From: Candidatus Hydrogenedentes bacterium CG07_land_8_20_14_0_80_42_17
GTDB taxonomy: Bacteria > UBA8481
NCBI GenBank assembly: GCA_002780065.1
Contig: PEWQ01000093.1
Span: 1-23,121 of the forward strand
Reading direction: 5' to 3'
Length of the DNA stretch: 23,121 nucleotides
Below the pieces are notes generated by a model. That model did no database searches. It had not been told where the DNA came from and worked only from the letters and a program-made list of their open reading frames with translations. The translations under genes were made by a program, and so were the position numbers. Shown here one piece after another: positions 15,651 through 23,121 of this stretch. The stretch's first letter is position 1. Each line of letters begins with the position of its first letter.

Positions 15651-17017
15651 ATATCTCTCGGATCCGTTACTACTCCTTTTATGGCTGAAGCCGCGACAGT
15701 GGCAGGCGAGGCTAGAATAACTTTTGACTCGATATGTCCCATTCGCCCGGGAAAATTGCGATTCGTAGTGCTTATGCAAATTTCAGGCTTATTCATTCTA
15801 CCAAATGTATCCTCCGGCCCGCCGAGACACGCGGCGCATGAAGCGTTTTCTGTCAACGTAACTCCGGCATCGGCTAAAATATTCCAAATCGATTTTTCAC
15901 CACGCATTGTGCTCTTCAATTCTTTCAGGACGAGAGAAGTAGCAGGCACTCCGAATGTAGGAACCTTAACTCTATGTCCTTCTATCACCTCGGCAAATGC
16001 ATAGAAGTCCGAGACTTTTCCTCCGGTACATGAACCGATGTATGCTCGATCAATTTTAATATCTCCGCACTCGCGAGCAATTCTGCGATTGCCAGGGTTG
16101 GGATGCAGAGCTACTACCGGTTCGAGTTTTGAAAGGTCTATTTTATATTCGGCATCCACTTTCGCAGAGAGATTCTGCTCGACAGGTTCGTATTCGCTTT
16201 TTGTTCCGGCTCGCGCAGTTGCAAATGAAACATACTTTGCTGTTTTGTCATCGAACGGAAAGATTCCGTTCTTTCCGCCGGCTTCAATCGCCATGTTAGC
16301 TATCGTCATGCGGTCGTCCATCTCCAGCCAGTTTGTTCCATCTCCGCCAAATTCCATTGCTTTGTAAGTGGCTCCGTCAAAACCGATCATTCCAATTATC
16401 CAGAGAATAATATCCTTTGCCATTACGCGCGGATTCAAACTTTTTTCGAGAATGAATCGTATTGTAGGAGGAGTCTTCAACAGAATCTTTCCTGTTGCCA
16501 TCACAAAACCCGCGTCAGTATTTCCAATTCCAGTCGCAAATTCGTTGAATGCTCCGGCAGTACACGTATGAGAATCGGTTCCGAGCAGAACTTCGCCGGG
16601 CCGCGCGTGTCCTCGTTCAGCAATAGTAGTGTGGCATACGCCGGCATATCTCGAACCGTATTGCTTCGTGATATTTTCTTTCGACGCGTCGTATCTCCAT
16701 TTACCATTCGGATCATCGATGACATCATAGAAATATTTTATGCCTTGCTCTTTTGCAAATGCTCGAAGTATATCGACATTTCGATTCGACTTTTCATCCG
16801 TGGTGAATATGTAATGGTCAGGAATTAGAACGATTGAGTCGGGATTCCATACCTTTGCATCTTCACCAATCTCGCGCTTGAATATTCCGATAGTGCCAGG
16901 TCCACAGACATCATGAGTCATCAAAACGTCCACGTTTACCCATACATTTTCCCCGGGTTCGACTCGAGTCTTACCGGACTTCTTCGCAAATATCTTTTCT
17001 GTCAATGTCATAGTCAT
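15647..17017 (-). CDS. leuC: 3-isopropylmalate dehydratase large subunit
   Basis: Aconitase-fold subunit that with LeuD interconverts 2- and 3-isopropylmalate through a 4Fe-4S cluster. The cluster cysteines are C330 (IGSCTGG) and C394/C397 (SCAACLGGP). Other signatures are PDHYIF, LLGTDSHTCTAGAF, FATGIGNTDAGF, EAGGKNGIFP and STTNRNFPGRMGH. At 456 residues it is longer than archaeal-type LeuC (about 418) and not of the E. coli type. Phrases such as AGVCHTTIAERGHARPGEV and TGKILLKTPPTIRFIL resemble the plant chloroplast enzyme as I recall it. Two in-frame ATGs (17017 and 17011) are possible starts; neither has a Shine-Dalgarno site. Homoaconitase activity cannot be excluded, but the nearby leuD favours leucine synthesis. 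Confidence 0.93.
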   Translation of the reverse strand: MTMTLTEKIFAKKSGKTRVEPGENVWVNVDVLMTHDVCGPGTIGIFKREIGEDAKVWNPDSIVLIPDHYIFTTDEKSNRNVDILRAFAKEQGIKYFYDVIDDPNGKWRYDASKENITKQYGSRYAGVCHTTIAERGHARPGEVLLGTDSHTCTAGAFNEFATGIGNTDAGFVMATGKILLKTPPTIRFILEKSLNPRVMAKDIILWIIGMIGFDGATYKAMEFGGDGTNWLEMDDRMTIANMAIEAGGKNGIFPFDDKTAKYVSFATARAGTKSEYEPVEQNLSAKVDAEYKIDLSKLEPVVALHPNPGNRRIARECGDIKIDRAYIGSCTGGKVSDFYAFAEVIEGHRVKVPTFGVPATSLVLKELKSTMRGEKSIWNILADAGVTLTENASCAACLGGPEDTFGRMNKPEICISTTNRNFPGRMGHIESKVILASPATVAASAIKGVVTDPRDI

Positions 17018-17036
17018 TTAAAAATGATATTCGAAA

Positions 17037-17042
17037 ATTATA
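17037..17042 (-). promoter_or_regulatory. candidate -10 element of leuC
   Basis: Read on the minus strand, a perfect TATAAT lies at 17042-17037, nineteen bases before the leuC ATG at 17017. No good -35 is seen at 16-18 bp. The leader would be about 12 bases, with no Shine-Dalgarno site. Confidence 0.4.
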
Positions 17043-17074
17043 GAATGTTCAATCGAATCATAAAAATGAAAATT

Positions 17075-17133
17075 CCTCCATGACGTCGCCCGTTATATTT
17101 GAAATTTTCATTTTTCAATTATTTCGCACGTTT
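17075..17133 (+). repeat. shortened copy of the dispersed repeat, upstream of bamA
   Basis: CCTCCA (17075-17080), a ten-base spacer, then CGTTATATTTGAAATT continuing as TTCATTTTTCAATTATTTCGCA matches the right-hand 138-bp units in order and spacing. A 42-bp block of the AT-rich core present in those units (from GCAAATTGG to CCAATT) is missing. Similarity ends near 17133. It lies between the divergent starts of leuC and bamA. Confidence 0.8.
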
Positions 17134-17148
17134 CACTAGGCACAACTA

Positions 17149-17177
17149 TTGACTCATAACTAAAAAACAGTTAGCGT
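17149..17177 (+). promoter_or_regulatory. candidate bamA promoter
   Basis: TTGACT (17149-17154, five of six) and TAGCGT (17172-17177, TAnnnT pattern) are separated by exactly 17 bp. Transcription would start near 17184-17188, at or just before the second in-frame ATG (17188) and after the first (17179). This favours 17188 as the true start and a leaderless or near-leaderless mRNA. The -10 is weak. Confidence 0.4.
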
Positions 17178-17178
17178 T

Positions 17179-20100
17179 ATGATCACTATGCGTCGACTAC
17201 TAATATTTTTATTGTTGTTATTTTTTGCCGGTAATATTGCAAGCGCTCAATCTGATCTTGCTTCCACAGCAAAGTTATTTGAAGATGCGGCTGTTGCTCG
17301 CGAAGAGGCCGCTAAGATCTGGGAAGGAATGAACGAGCGGGTGAAAGCCACTGAGGCTTGGAACGAAGCAGCGGCAAGTTGGGAAAAAGCTGCCCGAGCG
17401 TGGAATGCGGCTCAAAACAAAGAAAGAACTGACGAAGCTTGGCGCAGATTCAAGCAGGCTTTGCAGAGACGCGACGCTTTCGAAATATTGCTTGAAGTTG
17501 TTTCCGGCAATCAGCAAACGGTCAGAGTCGGAAGGCTTTCTGAACCTCTGACAGTTCGTGCGACCGATCGCGATAGTAAACCCATAGCGAATGTAAAAGT
17601 GCTCTTCGAAATTTCTAGCAAGCCGGGCAGCGGCGAAGGTATGTCGATAGAGCCTATTACTCCGGTGACTGATTCGAACGGAATCATTTCGGCTAGAATG
17701 AAGCTTGGTACTACCGCAGGCAATTATACAATTTCTGCTTCCGTAACTGATTTATCGCGTCAGCCCGTCTTTTTCGATCTCATTGCAACTGCAGGTAATG
17801 CGGCTCGTTTGGAAATATTCAGCGGAAATAATCAGGTGATGCGCGTAAATCAAATGGCAATGGCGCCCCTTGTAGCACGTGTCACAGACATTTACGGAAA
17901 CCCTGTCCAAGGCATCTCAGTCCAATACAGAATCGTTTCTGAACCTGACGGAGCCATCGGACATTCTCTCTCATCTGAAGACGCAGTCACAGATGCGTCA
18001 GGATTATGCGGAGTGAGATTCCAATCAGGCAATCTCGGAGGAAGCTACATTGTTTTAGTTGAAAGCGAAAATCTTGACGGCTCTCCGTCGAAATATGAAT
18101 TGATGGCTCGGCAAACCATACCTACGTTCAGAATTATAGGAACAAGATTCGAGGGTTCTACAGATACTATTTCACTCGAATACGGCAGTAAAATTAAATC
18201 CGGAGAGACTTATCTTCTTCCGGATTTAGGAAGACTCTTCAGAGACGAATTGAAGCGCATCTACGCGACAGGTCGGTTCGACGATGTTTACGCATCGATT
18301 GAGGAAGGCGACATTCAGGGTGAAGGAAAAGCGGTCTTCAGAATGAAAGAACGGCCCAAGGTCTCCTCGATAAAAATTGTCGGTTTGAAAAAAGTTAAAG
18401 AGAATGATATTCGCGGAGTCATGGGACTTTCCGAAGGCGCTCCGTTTTCAGTTCCCGCATTAGAGCGAACTCGCGGAGCAATGTTGCGGTATTTGGAAAA
18501 TGAAGGTTATTTGAATGCAACAGTTTCGGCAGAAACAACTGTTGTGACTGCTCCGCCTAAAGAAGGCGAACCTGCTCCGGCGCTTCCTCCGGTTGCGATA
18601 ACATATAAAGTTGTCGAGAAAGATAAAGTTAAAGTTGCGAGAATGAATCTCATCGGAAATAAATTTTTCTCCGATTGGAGTTTGAACTGGCACATGAAGA
18701 CAGGCTCGGGAAGAGTTTACAAGGAATCGGAGTTTGAAGAGGACAGAAGAAAGGTGATCGGCAGATATGTCGAGCGCGGTTATCTTTCCGCCGTAATGGA
18801 CGATCCGATAATTACGAAGGATAACCGTGGCAGATTGATTCTCGATATTGTAATCAAAGAAGGCCCACAATACAAAATCGGAGATATAACATTTGTAGGC
18901 AATACAGCCGTCTCAAGCGATGAATTGATGAGCATGCTGAAGCCAAAAAAAGGAGCTACATTTCGAGCTAGAAAATTTTTCGAATCGCTCGAGGATATGC
19001 GCGTCGCTACTGCCCGACACGGATATGCCGAATGCCGCGTGGTTCCGCAAGAGCGGCTTGATCAAGAAAAAGGCATAGTGGATTTTGTTGTCCGAGTCGA
19101 AGAAGGCCACATTCTTTATCTCGAAAAAATAGTTGTCGAAGGAAACACAAAAACGAGAGAGAAGATAATTACTCGCGAGATAAGGCTGAGGCAGGGTGAA
19201 GTATTAAACGGAGAAGAGATTGAAAGAGCTCGTAAACGACTCGAAGCGCTTCAGTTCTTTGAGCAGGGTTCTGTGCAGATGAGTCTTCGAGAGGGCTCGA
19301 AGCCGGATCAGCGGGTTCTTGCAGTAAAAGTTGCAGAAGGGAAAACAGGACAGTTGCAATTAGGCGCTGGGTATTCGAGCGTAGATAAGCTTGTCGGTTT
19401 TGTTTCTGTGACCAAGCGCAATTTTGATCCGTTCGATTTCTGGTCTTTCACAGGCGCAGGTCAGGAAATATCTTTCTCGGCTGAATACGGTGGAACAAAA
19501 AACTCGTTTTCACTTTCGTGGACTGAGCCTTACTGGAGAAATAAACCTATCTCAATCGGATTCGATGCATTTAATCTCTATCAAGAGCGTGAGGGTTTTG
19601 ACTGGCGAAGAAGCGGAGGCGGAATAAGGCTTAGCCATCAGAGAGGCGAATACGGCAGGCTTTCATACGCGTATCGAGCGGAGCAGGTCGAGATTCTTAA
19701 TGTGACAAGTTACGCTCCGAGTGATGTTCAAGCCGAAGTAGGCTATCCGTCAAGAGCGAGTTATACTCGAACAACGACTAGTTTGACAACAGGTTATACT
19801 CACGATAATAGAGACGATGTAAATTTTCCTCTAAGCGGACATTTTTTCGAACTGCAGAATCAATTTGCAAGCAAGATTCTCGGAGGAAATGTTTCGTTTG
19901 ACCGGCCGTCACTAACTTTTTCATACTTTAGGCAAGGACTTTCAAAGAATCATGCGATTGCCGGAAGAATTCAATACGGAACAATTTCCAATTTCTTCGA
20001 ACGAAATAATCCCATACCAACTGCAGAAAAGTTTTATCTTGGCGGAGCAAATTCGGTGCGCGGATACAGGGAGAGAAGCATACAAGTTTACACACAGAGC

Positions 20101-20382
20101 GGCTCACTTGTTGGACCTGGCAGAACTTTTATGCTTGGCAATTTGGAATATCGAATTCCATTCACAGACGACAAGAGCTTCTCGATGGTATTTTTCTACG
20201 ATGTTGGAGATGTTTACGAAGGCGAATGGGAATTTGGTTTGAATGATCTTAAGTCGGCTGTTGGAATGGGCGTAAGGTTCAATACTCCGATGGGACCGAT
20301 TCGACTCGATTATGGTTACGGGCTCGATTTCCCGAACAAAAATCGAGGACAATTTCATTTTTCTATCGGACAAGCATTTTAA
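17179..20382 (+). CDS. bamA: outer-membrane assembly factor BamA with helical and Ig-like N-terminal domains
   Basis: Omp85 protein that inserts beta-barrel proteins into the outer membrane. A signal peptide (1-23, ending NIASA before Q24) leads to a Trp/Ala-rich alpha-helical segment (about 25-102, repeating AAxxWExAARAW-like units), then two Ig-like (Big_1/invasin-type) domains (about 106-204 and 205-310). Five POTRA domains begin near 314, 393, 482, 563 and 644. The 16-strand barrel (about 720-1067) contains VRGYRER near 960, the family loop-6 motif, and ends in phenylalanine as a beta-signal. The 1067 residues compare with about 800 for E. coli BamA; the excess is the helical and Ig-like part. 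The start may be 17188 instead. fcl follows after 15 bp. Confidence 0.93.
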   Translation: MITMRRLLIFLLLLFFAGNIASAQSDLASTAKLFEDAAVAREEAAKIWEGMNERVKATEAWNEAAASWEKAARAWNAAQNKERTDEAWRRFKQALQRRDAFEILLEVVSGNQQTVRVGRLSEPLTVRATDRDSKPIANVKVLFEISSKPGSGEGMSIEPITPVTDSNGIISARMKLGTTAGNYTISASVTDLSRQPVFFDLIATAGNAARLEIFSGNNQVMRVNQMAMAPLVARVTDIYGNPVQGISVQYRIVSEPDGAIGHSLSSEDAVTDASGLCGVRFQSGNLGGSYIVLVESENLDGSPSKYELMARQTIPTFRIIGTRFEGSTDTISLEYGSKIKSGETYLLPDLGRLFRDELKRIYATGRFDDVYASIEEGDIQGEGKAVFRMKERPKVSSIKIVGLKKVKENDIRGVMGLSEGAPFSVPALERTRGAMLRYLENEGYLNATVSAETTVVTAPPKEGEPAPALPPVAITYKVVEKDKVKVARMNLIGNKFFSDWSLNWHMKTGSGRVYKESEFEEDRRKVIGRYVERGYLSAVMDDPIITKDNRGRLILDIVIKEGPQYKIGDITFVGNTAVSSDELMSMLKPKKGATFRARKFFESLEDMRVATARHGYAECRVVPQERLDQEKGIVDFVVRVEEGHILYLEKIVVEGNTKTREKIITREIRLRQGEVLNGEEIERARKRLEALQFFEQGSVQMSLREGSKPDQRVLAVKVAEGKTGQLQLGAGYSSVDKLVGFVSVTKRNFDPFDFWSFTGAGQEISFSAEYGGTKNSFSLSWTEPYWRNKPISIGFDAFNLYQEREGFDWRRSGGGIRLSHQRGEYGRLSYAYRAEQVEILNVTSYAPSDVQAEVGYPSRASYTRTTTSLTTGYTHDNRDDVNFPLSGHFFELQNQFASKILGGNVSFDRPSLTFSYFRQGLSKNHAIAGRIQYGTISNFFERNNPIPTAEKFYLGGANSVRGYRERSIQVYTQSGSLVGPGRTFMLGNLEYRIPFTDDKSFSMVFFYDVGDVYEGEWEFGLNDLKSAVGMGVRFNTPMGPIRLDYGYGLDFPNKNRGQFHFSIGQAF

Positions 20383-20397
20383 TAATATGAGATTCGT

Positions 20398-21342
20398 ATG
20401 GAATTAAAAGGCAAACGCATAATTGTGACCGGCGGCGCCGGATTTCTAGGTTCGCATGTAGTTGAAGAACTAGAAAAAAAGGGACCGAGCGAAATAGTTA
20501 TTCCGCGTTCAAAATCATGGGATCTCAGAAACGAAGAGACTTGCAGAAAACTTTTGCATCAGGTGAAACCGGATCTGGTTATTCATCTCGCGGCAGTTGT
20601 CGGAGGAATCGGCGCTAACAGAGCAAACCCTGGAAAATTTTTCTACGATAACATGTCGATGGGTCTGCATATTATTGAAGAGTGCAGAAAAGCCGAAGTG
20701 GAAAAACTTGTAGTGACCGGCACAATCTGCTCTTATCCGTGCCTGACTCCGGTTCCATTCAGAGAGGAAGAGCTCTGGAACGGCTATCCTGAGCCCACAA
20801 ACGCTCCTTACGGAATTGCAAAGAAAGCCTTACTGGTGCAATGTCAAAGCTATCGAGCTCAATACGGAATGAATGCGGTTTTACTCCTACCGGTAAATCT
20901 TTACGGTCCTCGAGATAATTTTAATCTTGAAACATCTCATGTGATTCCTGGCTTGATTCGAAAATATGTCGAGGCGCGTGATTGCGGCGCAGACAAAATG
21001 GTAGCGTGGGGCACAGGCGCCGCCACAAGAGAATTTCTTCATGTTCGCGACTGCGCAAAAGGGATCGTTGCTTCTGCCGAAAAATATGATGAAGCCGAAC
21101 CGATTAATCTTGGTTCAGGACAGGAGATTTCGATTAGAGACCTCACAATGCTGATAAAGAAGATGACCGGATTTAAAGGCAGAATTGAATGGGATGCGAC
21201 AAAACCTGACGGTCAGCCTCGAAGATGTCTTGATACCAGTCGGGCATTAAAATTTTTTAGTTGGAAGGCAGAAATAAAATTCGAAGACGGATTGCGTGAA
21301 ACGATAGAATGGTATGAGGAGCACAAGAATGAAATTAAATAA
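20398..21342 (+). CDS. fcl: GDP-L-fucose synthase (NAD-dependent epimerase/dehydratase)
   Basis: Short-chain dehydrogenase-fold enzyme that converts GDP-4-keto-6-deoxymannose to GDP-L-fucose by epimerisation and NADPH reduction, feeding surface glycans. At 314 residues it has the family length. The nucleotide site is GGAGFLG at 12-18. The catalytic region shows TGTICSYP (107-114) and Y138-K142 (YGIAK), and the Fcl-specific phrases [18 protein letters not shown] and [14 protein letters not shown] are present. Its partner GDP-mannose dehydratase (gmd) is not in the window. Related GDP-sugar epimerases share much of this sequence, so the exact sugar is likely but not certain. It follows bamA closely and overlaps the next gene by 14 bp. 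Confidence 0.88.
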   Translation: MELKGKRIIVTGGAGFLGSHVVEELEKKGPSEIVIPRSKSWDLRNEETCRKLLHQVKPDLVIHLAAVVGGIGANRANPGKFFYDNMSMGLHIIEECRKAEVEKLVVTGTICSYPCLTPVPFREEELWNGYPEPTNAPYGIAKKALLVQCQSYRAQYGMNAVLLLPVNLYGPRDNFNLETSHVIPGLIRKYVEARDCGADKMVAWGTGAATREFLHVRDCAKGIVASAEKYDEAEPINLGSGQEISIRDLTMLIKKMTGFKGRIEWDATKPDGQPRRCLDTSRALKFFSWKAEIKFEDGLRETIEWYEEHKNEIK

Positions 21343-22798
21343 TTCTATAGAATCTAAAATAGTTTTGCGATCTGATTTAATTCGTGATTATTATGATAAC
21401 AATATCAAAGGATTCAACAAATTCAGAAAAAGAAATTCATATTATGTCAACGAGGTCACAAAACTCGCCAAAGAATTAGTTGGCGAACCTAAGTCTATGC
21501 TCGATGTCGGCTGTGGCTTGGGTTATTTTCTTGCGGAGTTTTCTCCTCAACGCGGAGTAGGAATTGATTTTGCTCCAACTGTAATTGAAGAAGCTAAACG
21601 ATTATTTCCACGATCTAATCTCGAATTTAAAGTTGCTGATGTGCAGAAAGATAAAATTGAAGAAAAATTTGACTGCATTACTTTCATTAACTGTCTCTGC
21701 GATATTGAAGACGTATGGGCCGCGTTCAGAACCGCGCGTAGCTGTGCTACTCAAGACACGAGGCTTGTAATAATAAATTACAACTACCTTTGGGCTCCGA
21801 TTTTGAAATTGGGAGAGAAGATTGGAATGAGGATGCCTCAATCGAATCTCAATTGGTTCAGCTTTGAGGATGTATCAAATCTGCTTTATCTCAACGGCTT
21901 TGAACTCGTCAATAAAGGGTATTCGTGCCTCTTTCCGATTAAGATTCCGATCATTTCCAATCTCATTAATCGATTTATTGCGCCTCTGCCGTTCATACAT
22001 CGATTGGGATTGGTCACATATTTTGTGGCAAGACCTTTGCCAGGCGGATTAAGGCCGTCGCGTCCCTGCACTGTTTCAGTTATATGCCCTGTTCGTAATG
22101 AAGTAGGAAATATTGAAGAATGTTGCAGACGGCTTCCTAAAATGGGGACACATACCGAATTGATATTTGTTGATGGAAATTCAACCGACGGAACGAGAGA
22201 AAAAATACTGGAGATGATCGAAAAATATTCTGGAAGTTTGGAGATACAACTAGTCGATCAAGGCGAAGGAAAAGGGAAAGGCGATGCTATGAGAAAAGGC
22301 TATGCCGCGGCTCGTAACGATATCTTCATGATATTGGACGGAGATTTGACTGTGCCGCCTGAAGACCTTCCAAAGTTTTACGCCGCGATAGAAGAGGGGA
22401 GAGGCGAATTCATTAATGGCTCGAGACTTGTCTATTCGATGGAAGAAGATGCAATGATGCCTCTGAATCTAGCAGGAAATAAATTCTTTGCGTTTGTATT
22501 TTCATTTTTACTTGGGCAGAAACTAAAGGACACTTTGTGCGGAACAAAAGTTTTAAGGCGGCATCACTATGAAATGATTGAGAAGAACAGGAGCTGGTTC
22601 GGCGACTTCGATCCGTTCGGTGATTTCGATCTTCTCTTCGGCGCTGCGCGGCTCAATCTGCGCATAGTCGAAATTCCAATAAGGTATCGCGCCAGAGCCT
22701 ACGGTGAAACAAAGATATCTCGTTTTTCTCACGGCCTGCTTCTCTTCAAAATGTGCTGGATTGCATTGAAGCGATTAAAGTTCAGACTGCACGCGTAA
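21329..22798 (+). CDS. fused SAM methyltransferase and family 2 glycosyltransferase
   Basis: A 489-residue two-domain protein. Residues about 1-235 are a class I methyltransferase with motif [11 protein letters not shown] (DVGCGLG at 59-65) and a GVGID acidic loop. Residues about 246-489 are a GT-A glycosyltransferase resembling dolichol-phosphate mannosyltransferases: [31 protein letters not shown], metal-binding DGD near 335 and [15 protein letters not shown] near the end. No transmembrane segments are clear. Together with GDP-L-fucose synthase it suggests synthesis of a methylated surface glycan or glycolipid; acceptor and sugar are unknown. The ATG at 21329 is chosen because GAGGAG (21316-21321) lies seven bases upstream; an ATG at 21314 would add five residues and lose that site. 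Confidence 0.88.
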   Translation: MKLNNSIESKIVLRSDLIRDYYDNNIKGFNKFRKRNSYYVNEVTKLAKELVGEPKSMLDVGCGLGYFLAEFSPQRGVGIDFAPTVIEEAKRLFPRSNLEFKVADVQKDKIEEKFDCITFINCLCDIEDVWAAFRTARSCATQDTRLVIINYNYLWAPILKLGEKIGMRMPQSNLNWFSFEDVSNLLYLNGFELVNKGYSCLFPIKIPIISNLINRFIAPLPFIHRLGLVTYFVARPLPGGLRPSRPCTVSVICPVRNEVGNIEECCRRLPKMGTHTELIFVDGNSTDGTREKILEMIEKYSGSLEIQLVDQGEGKGKGDAMRKGYAAARNDIFMILDGDLTVPPEDLPKFYAAIEEGRGEFINGSRLVYSMEEDAMMPLNLAGNKFFAFVFSFLLGQKLKDTLCGTKVLRRHHYEMIEKNRSWFGDFDPFGDFDLLFGAARLNLRIVEIPIRYRARAYGETKISRFSHGLLLFKMCWIALKRLKFRLHA

Positions 22799-22835
22799 TC
22801 AAAAAAGGGATAGCTGCCGGAAATTGCATCTCATC

Positions 22836-22885
22836 TGGAGGCACGCACGCGACGCGTCCATTGACGCGAGGCGCCTGTGCCTCCA
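22836..22885. repeat. palindromic module at the border of the tandem repeats
   Basis: TGGAGGCAC (22836-22844) and GTGCCTCCA (22877-22885) form a perfect nine-base inverted repeat. Inside it CGCGTC and GACGCG form a second stem around CATT. The outer arms match the palindrome inside lysS. No run of T follows either arm, so it is not called as a terminator. The rest of 22799-23121 contains no gene; the open frame from 22753 to 23067 is a read-through of the repeats. Confidence 0.85.
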
Positions 22886-22991
22886 AGGCGGCTCTCGTTA
22901 TATTTGAAATTGCAAATTGGAAAGTGCAAATTGAAAATTTTATTTTTCCAATTTTCATTTTTCAATTATTTCGCATGTTCTTTGACGCGAG
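22854..22991 (+). repeat. 138-bp tandem repeat, unit 1
   Basis: First full unit of a direct repeat with an exact 138-bp period. A GC-rich part containing GCGTCC and GACGCGAGGCGCC is followed by an AT-rich near-palindromic core (about 22900-22970). It differs from unit 2 over 130 compared bases at only two sites (22880 C/A and 22927 C/T). The period equals 46 codons, so open frames pass through it. Confidence 0.95.
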
Positions 22992-23121
22992 GCGTCCATT
23001 GACGCGAGGCGCCTGTGACTCCAAGGCGGCTCTCGTTATATTTGAAATTGCAAATTGGAAAGTGTAAATTGAAAATTTTATTTTTCCAATTTTCATTTTT
23101 CAATTATTTCGCATGTTCTTT
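22992..23121 (+). repeat. 138-bp tandem repeat, unit 2 (cut by window end)
   Basis: Second unit, 130 of 138 bases present, then the window ends inside the element. The near identity to unit 1 implies recent duplication or ongoing homogenisation. Further units may follow beyond the window. Confidence 0.93.

Noticed and set aside
22836-22885. Strong palindrome considered as a bidirectional terminator after the glycosyltransferase gene
   Set aside because: No T-rich tract beside either arm, and the same arms occur inside lysS where termination would be harmful.
22753-23067. Open frame of 104 codons overlapping the end of the glycosyltransferase gene
   Set aside because: Its second half is a translation of the 138-bp tandem repeat, whose period is a multiple of three; no ribosome binding site and no family resemblance.
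22854-23121. Tandem repeats considered as a CRISPR array
   Set aside because: The 138-bp units repeat in full with no unique spacers and no cas genes nearby.

Overview
This window looks like ordinary chromosome from a diderm (Gram-negative-type) bacterium, probably from a poorly characterised lineage. BamA with five POTRA domains and a Lol lipoprotein exporter (permease plus LolD) require an outer membrane. CdaA/CdaR (c-di-AMP), two PilZ proteins, an HD-GYP protein and an HDOD protein show heavy use of cyclic-dinucleotide signalling. The sequence alone does not fix the phylum. I see no phage, plasmid, CRISPR, rRNA or tRNA genes. Both ends of the window lie inside copies of the same dispersed repeat, so it may be one complete assembly contig that broke at repeats. 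Layout. (1) 1-123: one repeat copy, inverted relative to the right end. (2) 153-11714, + strand: a tightly packed, probably single operon of ftsH, folP, PilZ gene, cdaA, cdaR, pdxJ, GAF/HD-GYP gene, lysS, a LolC/E-type permease gene and lolD. Most junctions overlap or are under 25 bp; the largest gap is 42 bp before the PilZ gene. It combines membrane protein quality control, folate and PLP synthesis, c-di-AMP synthesis, c-di-GMP sensing and turnover, lysine charging and lipoprotein export. (3) 11809-14611, - strand: leuD, PilZ gene, HAD gene and HDOD gene, coupled by 4-bp overlaps or 3-bp gaps. The 94-bp convergent gap 11715-11808 shows no convincing terminator. (4) 14618-15565, + strand: yihY, lying between leuD and its partner leuC (15647-17017, - strand), so the two leucine genes are split by an opposite-strand gene. 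(5) 17018-17178: divergent promoter region of leuC and bamA, containing a shortened repeat. (6) 17179-22798, + strand: an unusually decorated bamA, then a GDP-L-fucose synthase gene and a methyltransferase-glycosyltransferase fusion gene, both surface-glycan type. (7) 22799-23121: no gene; a palindromic module and two tandem 138-bp repeats. The most interesting observations are a short relative of the palindromic repeat lying in frame inside lysS, which adds residues to an essential enzyme; the repeat family itself; an apparently leaderless ftsH promoter; the BamA with an alpha-helical segment and two Ig-like domains before its POTRAs; and departures from family norm in the Lol exporter (extra membrane pair in the permease, about 18 residues missing from LolD). 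I found no clearly new defence or mobile system.
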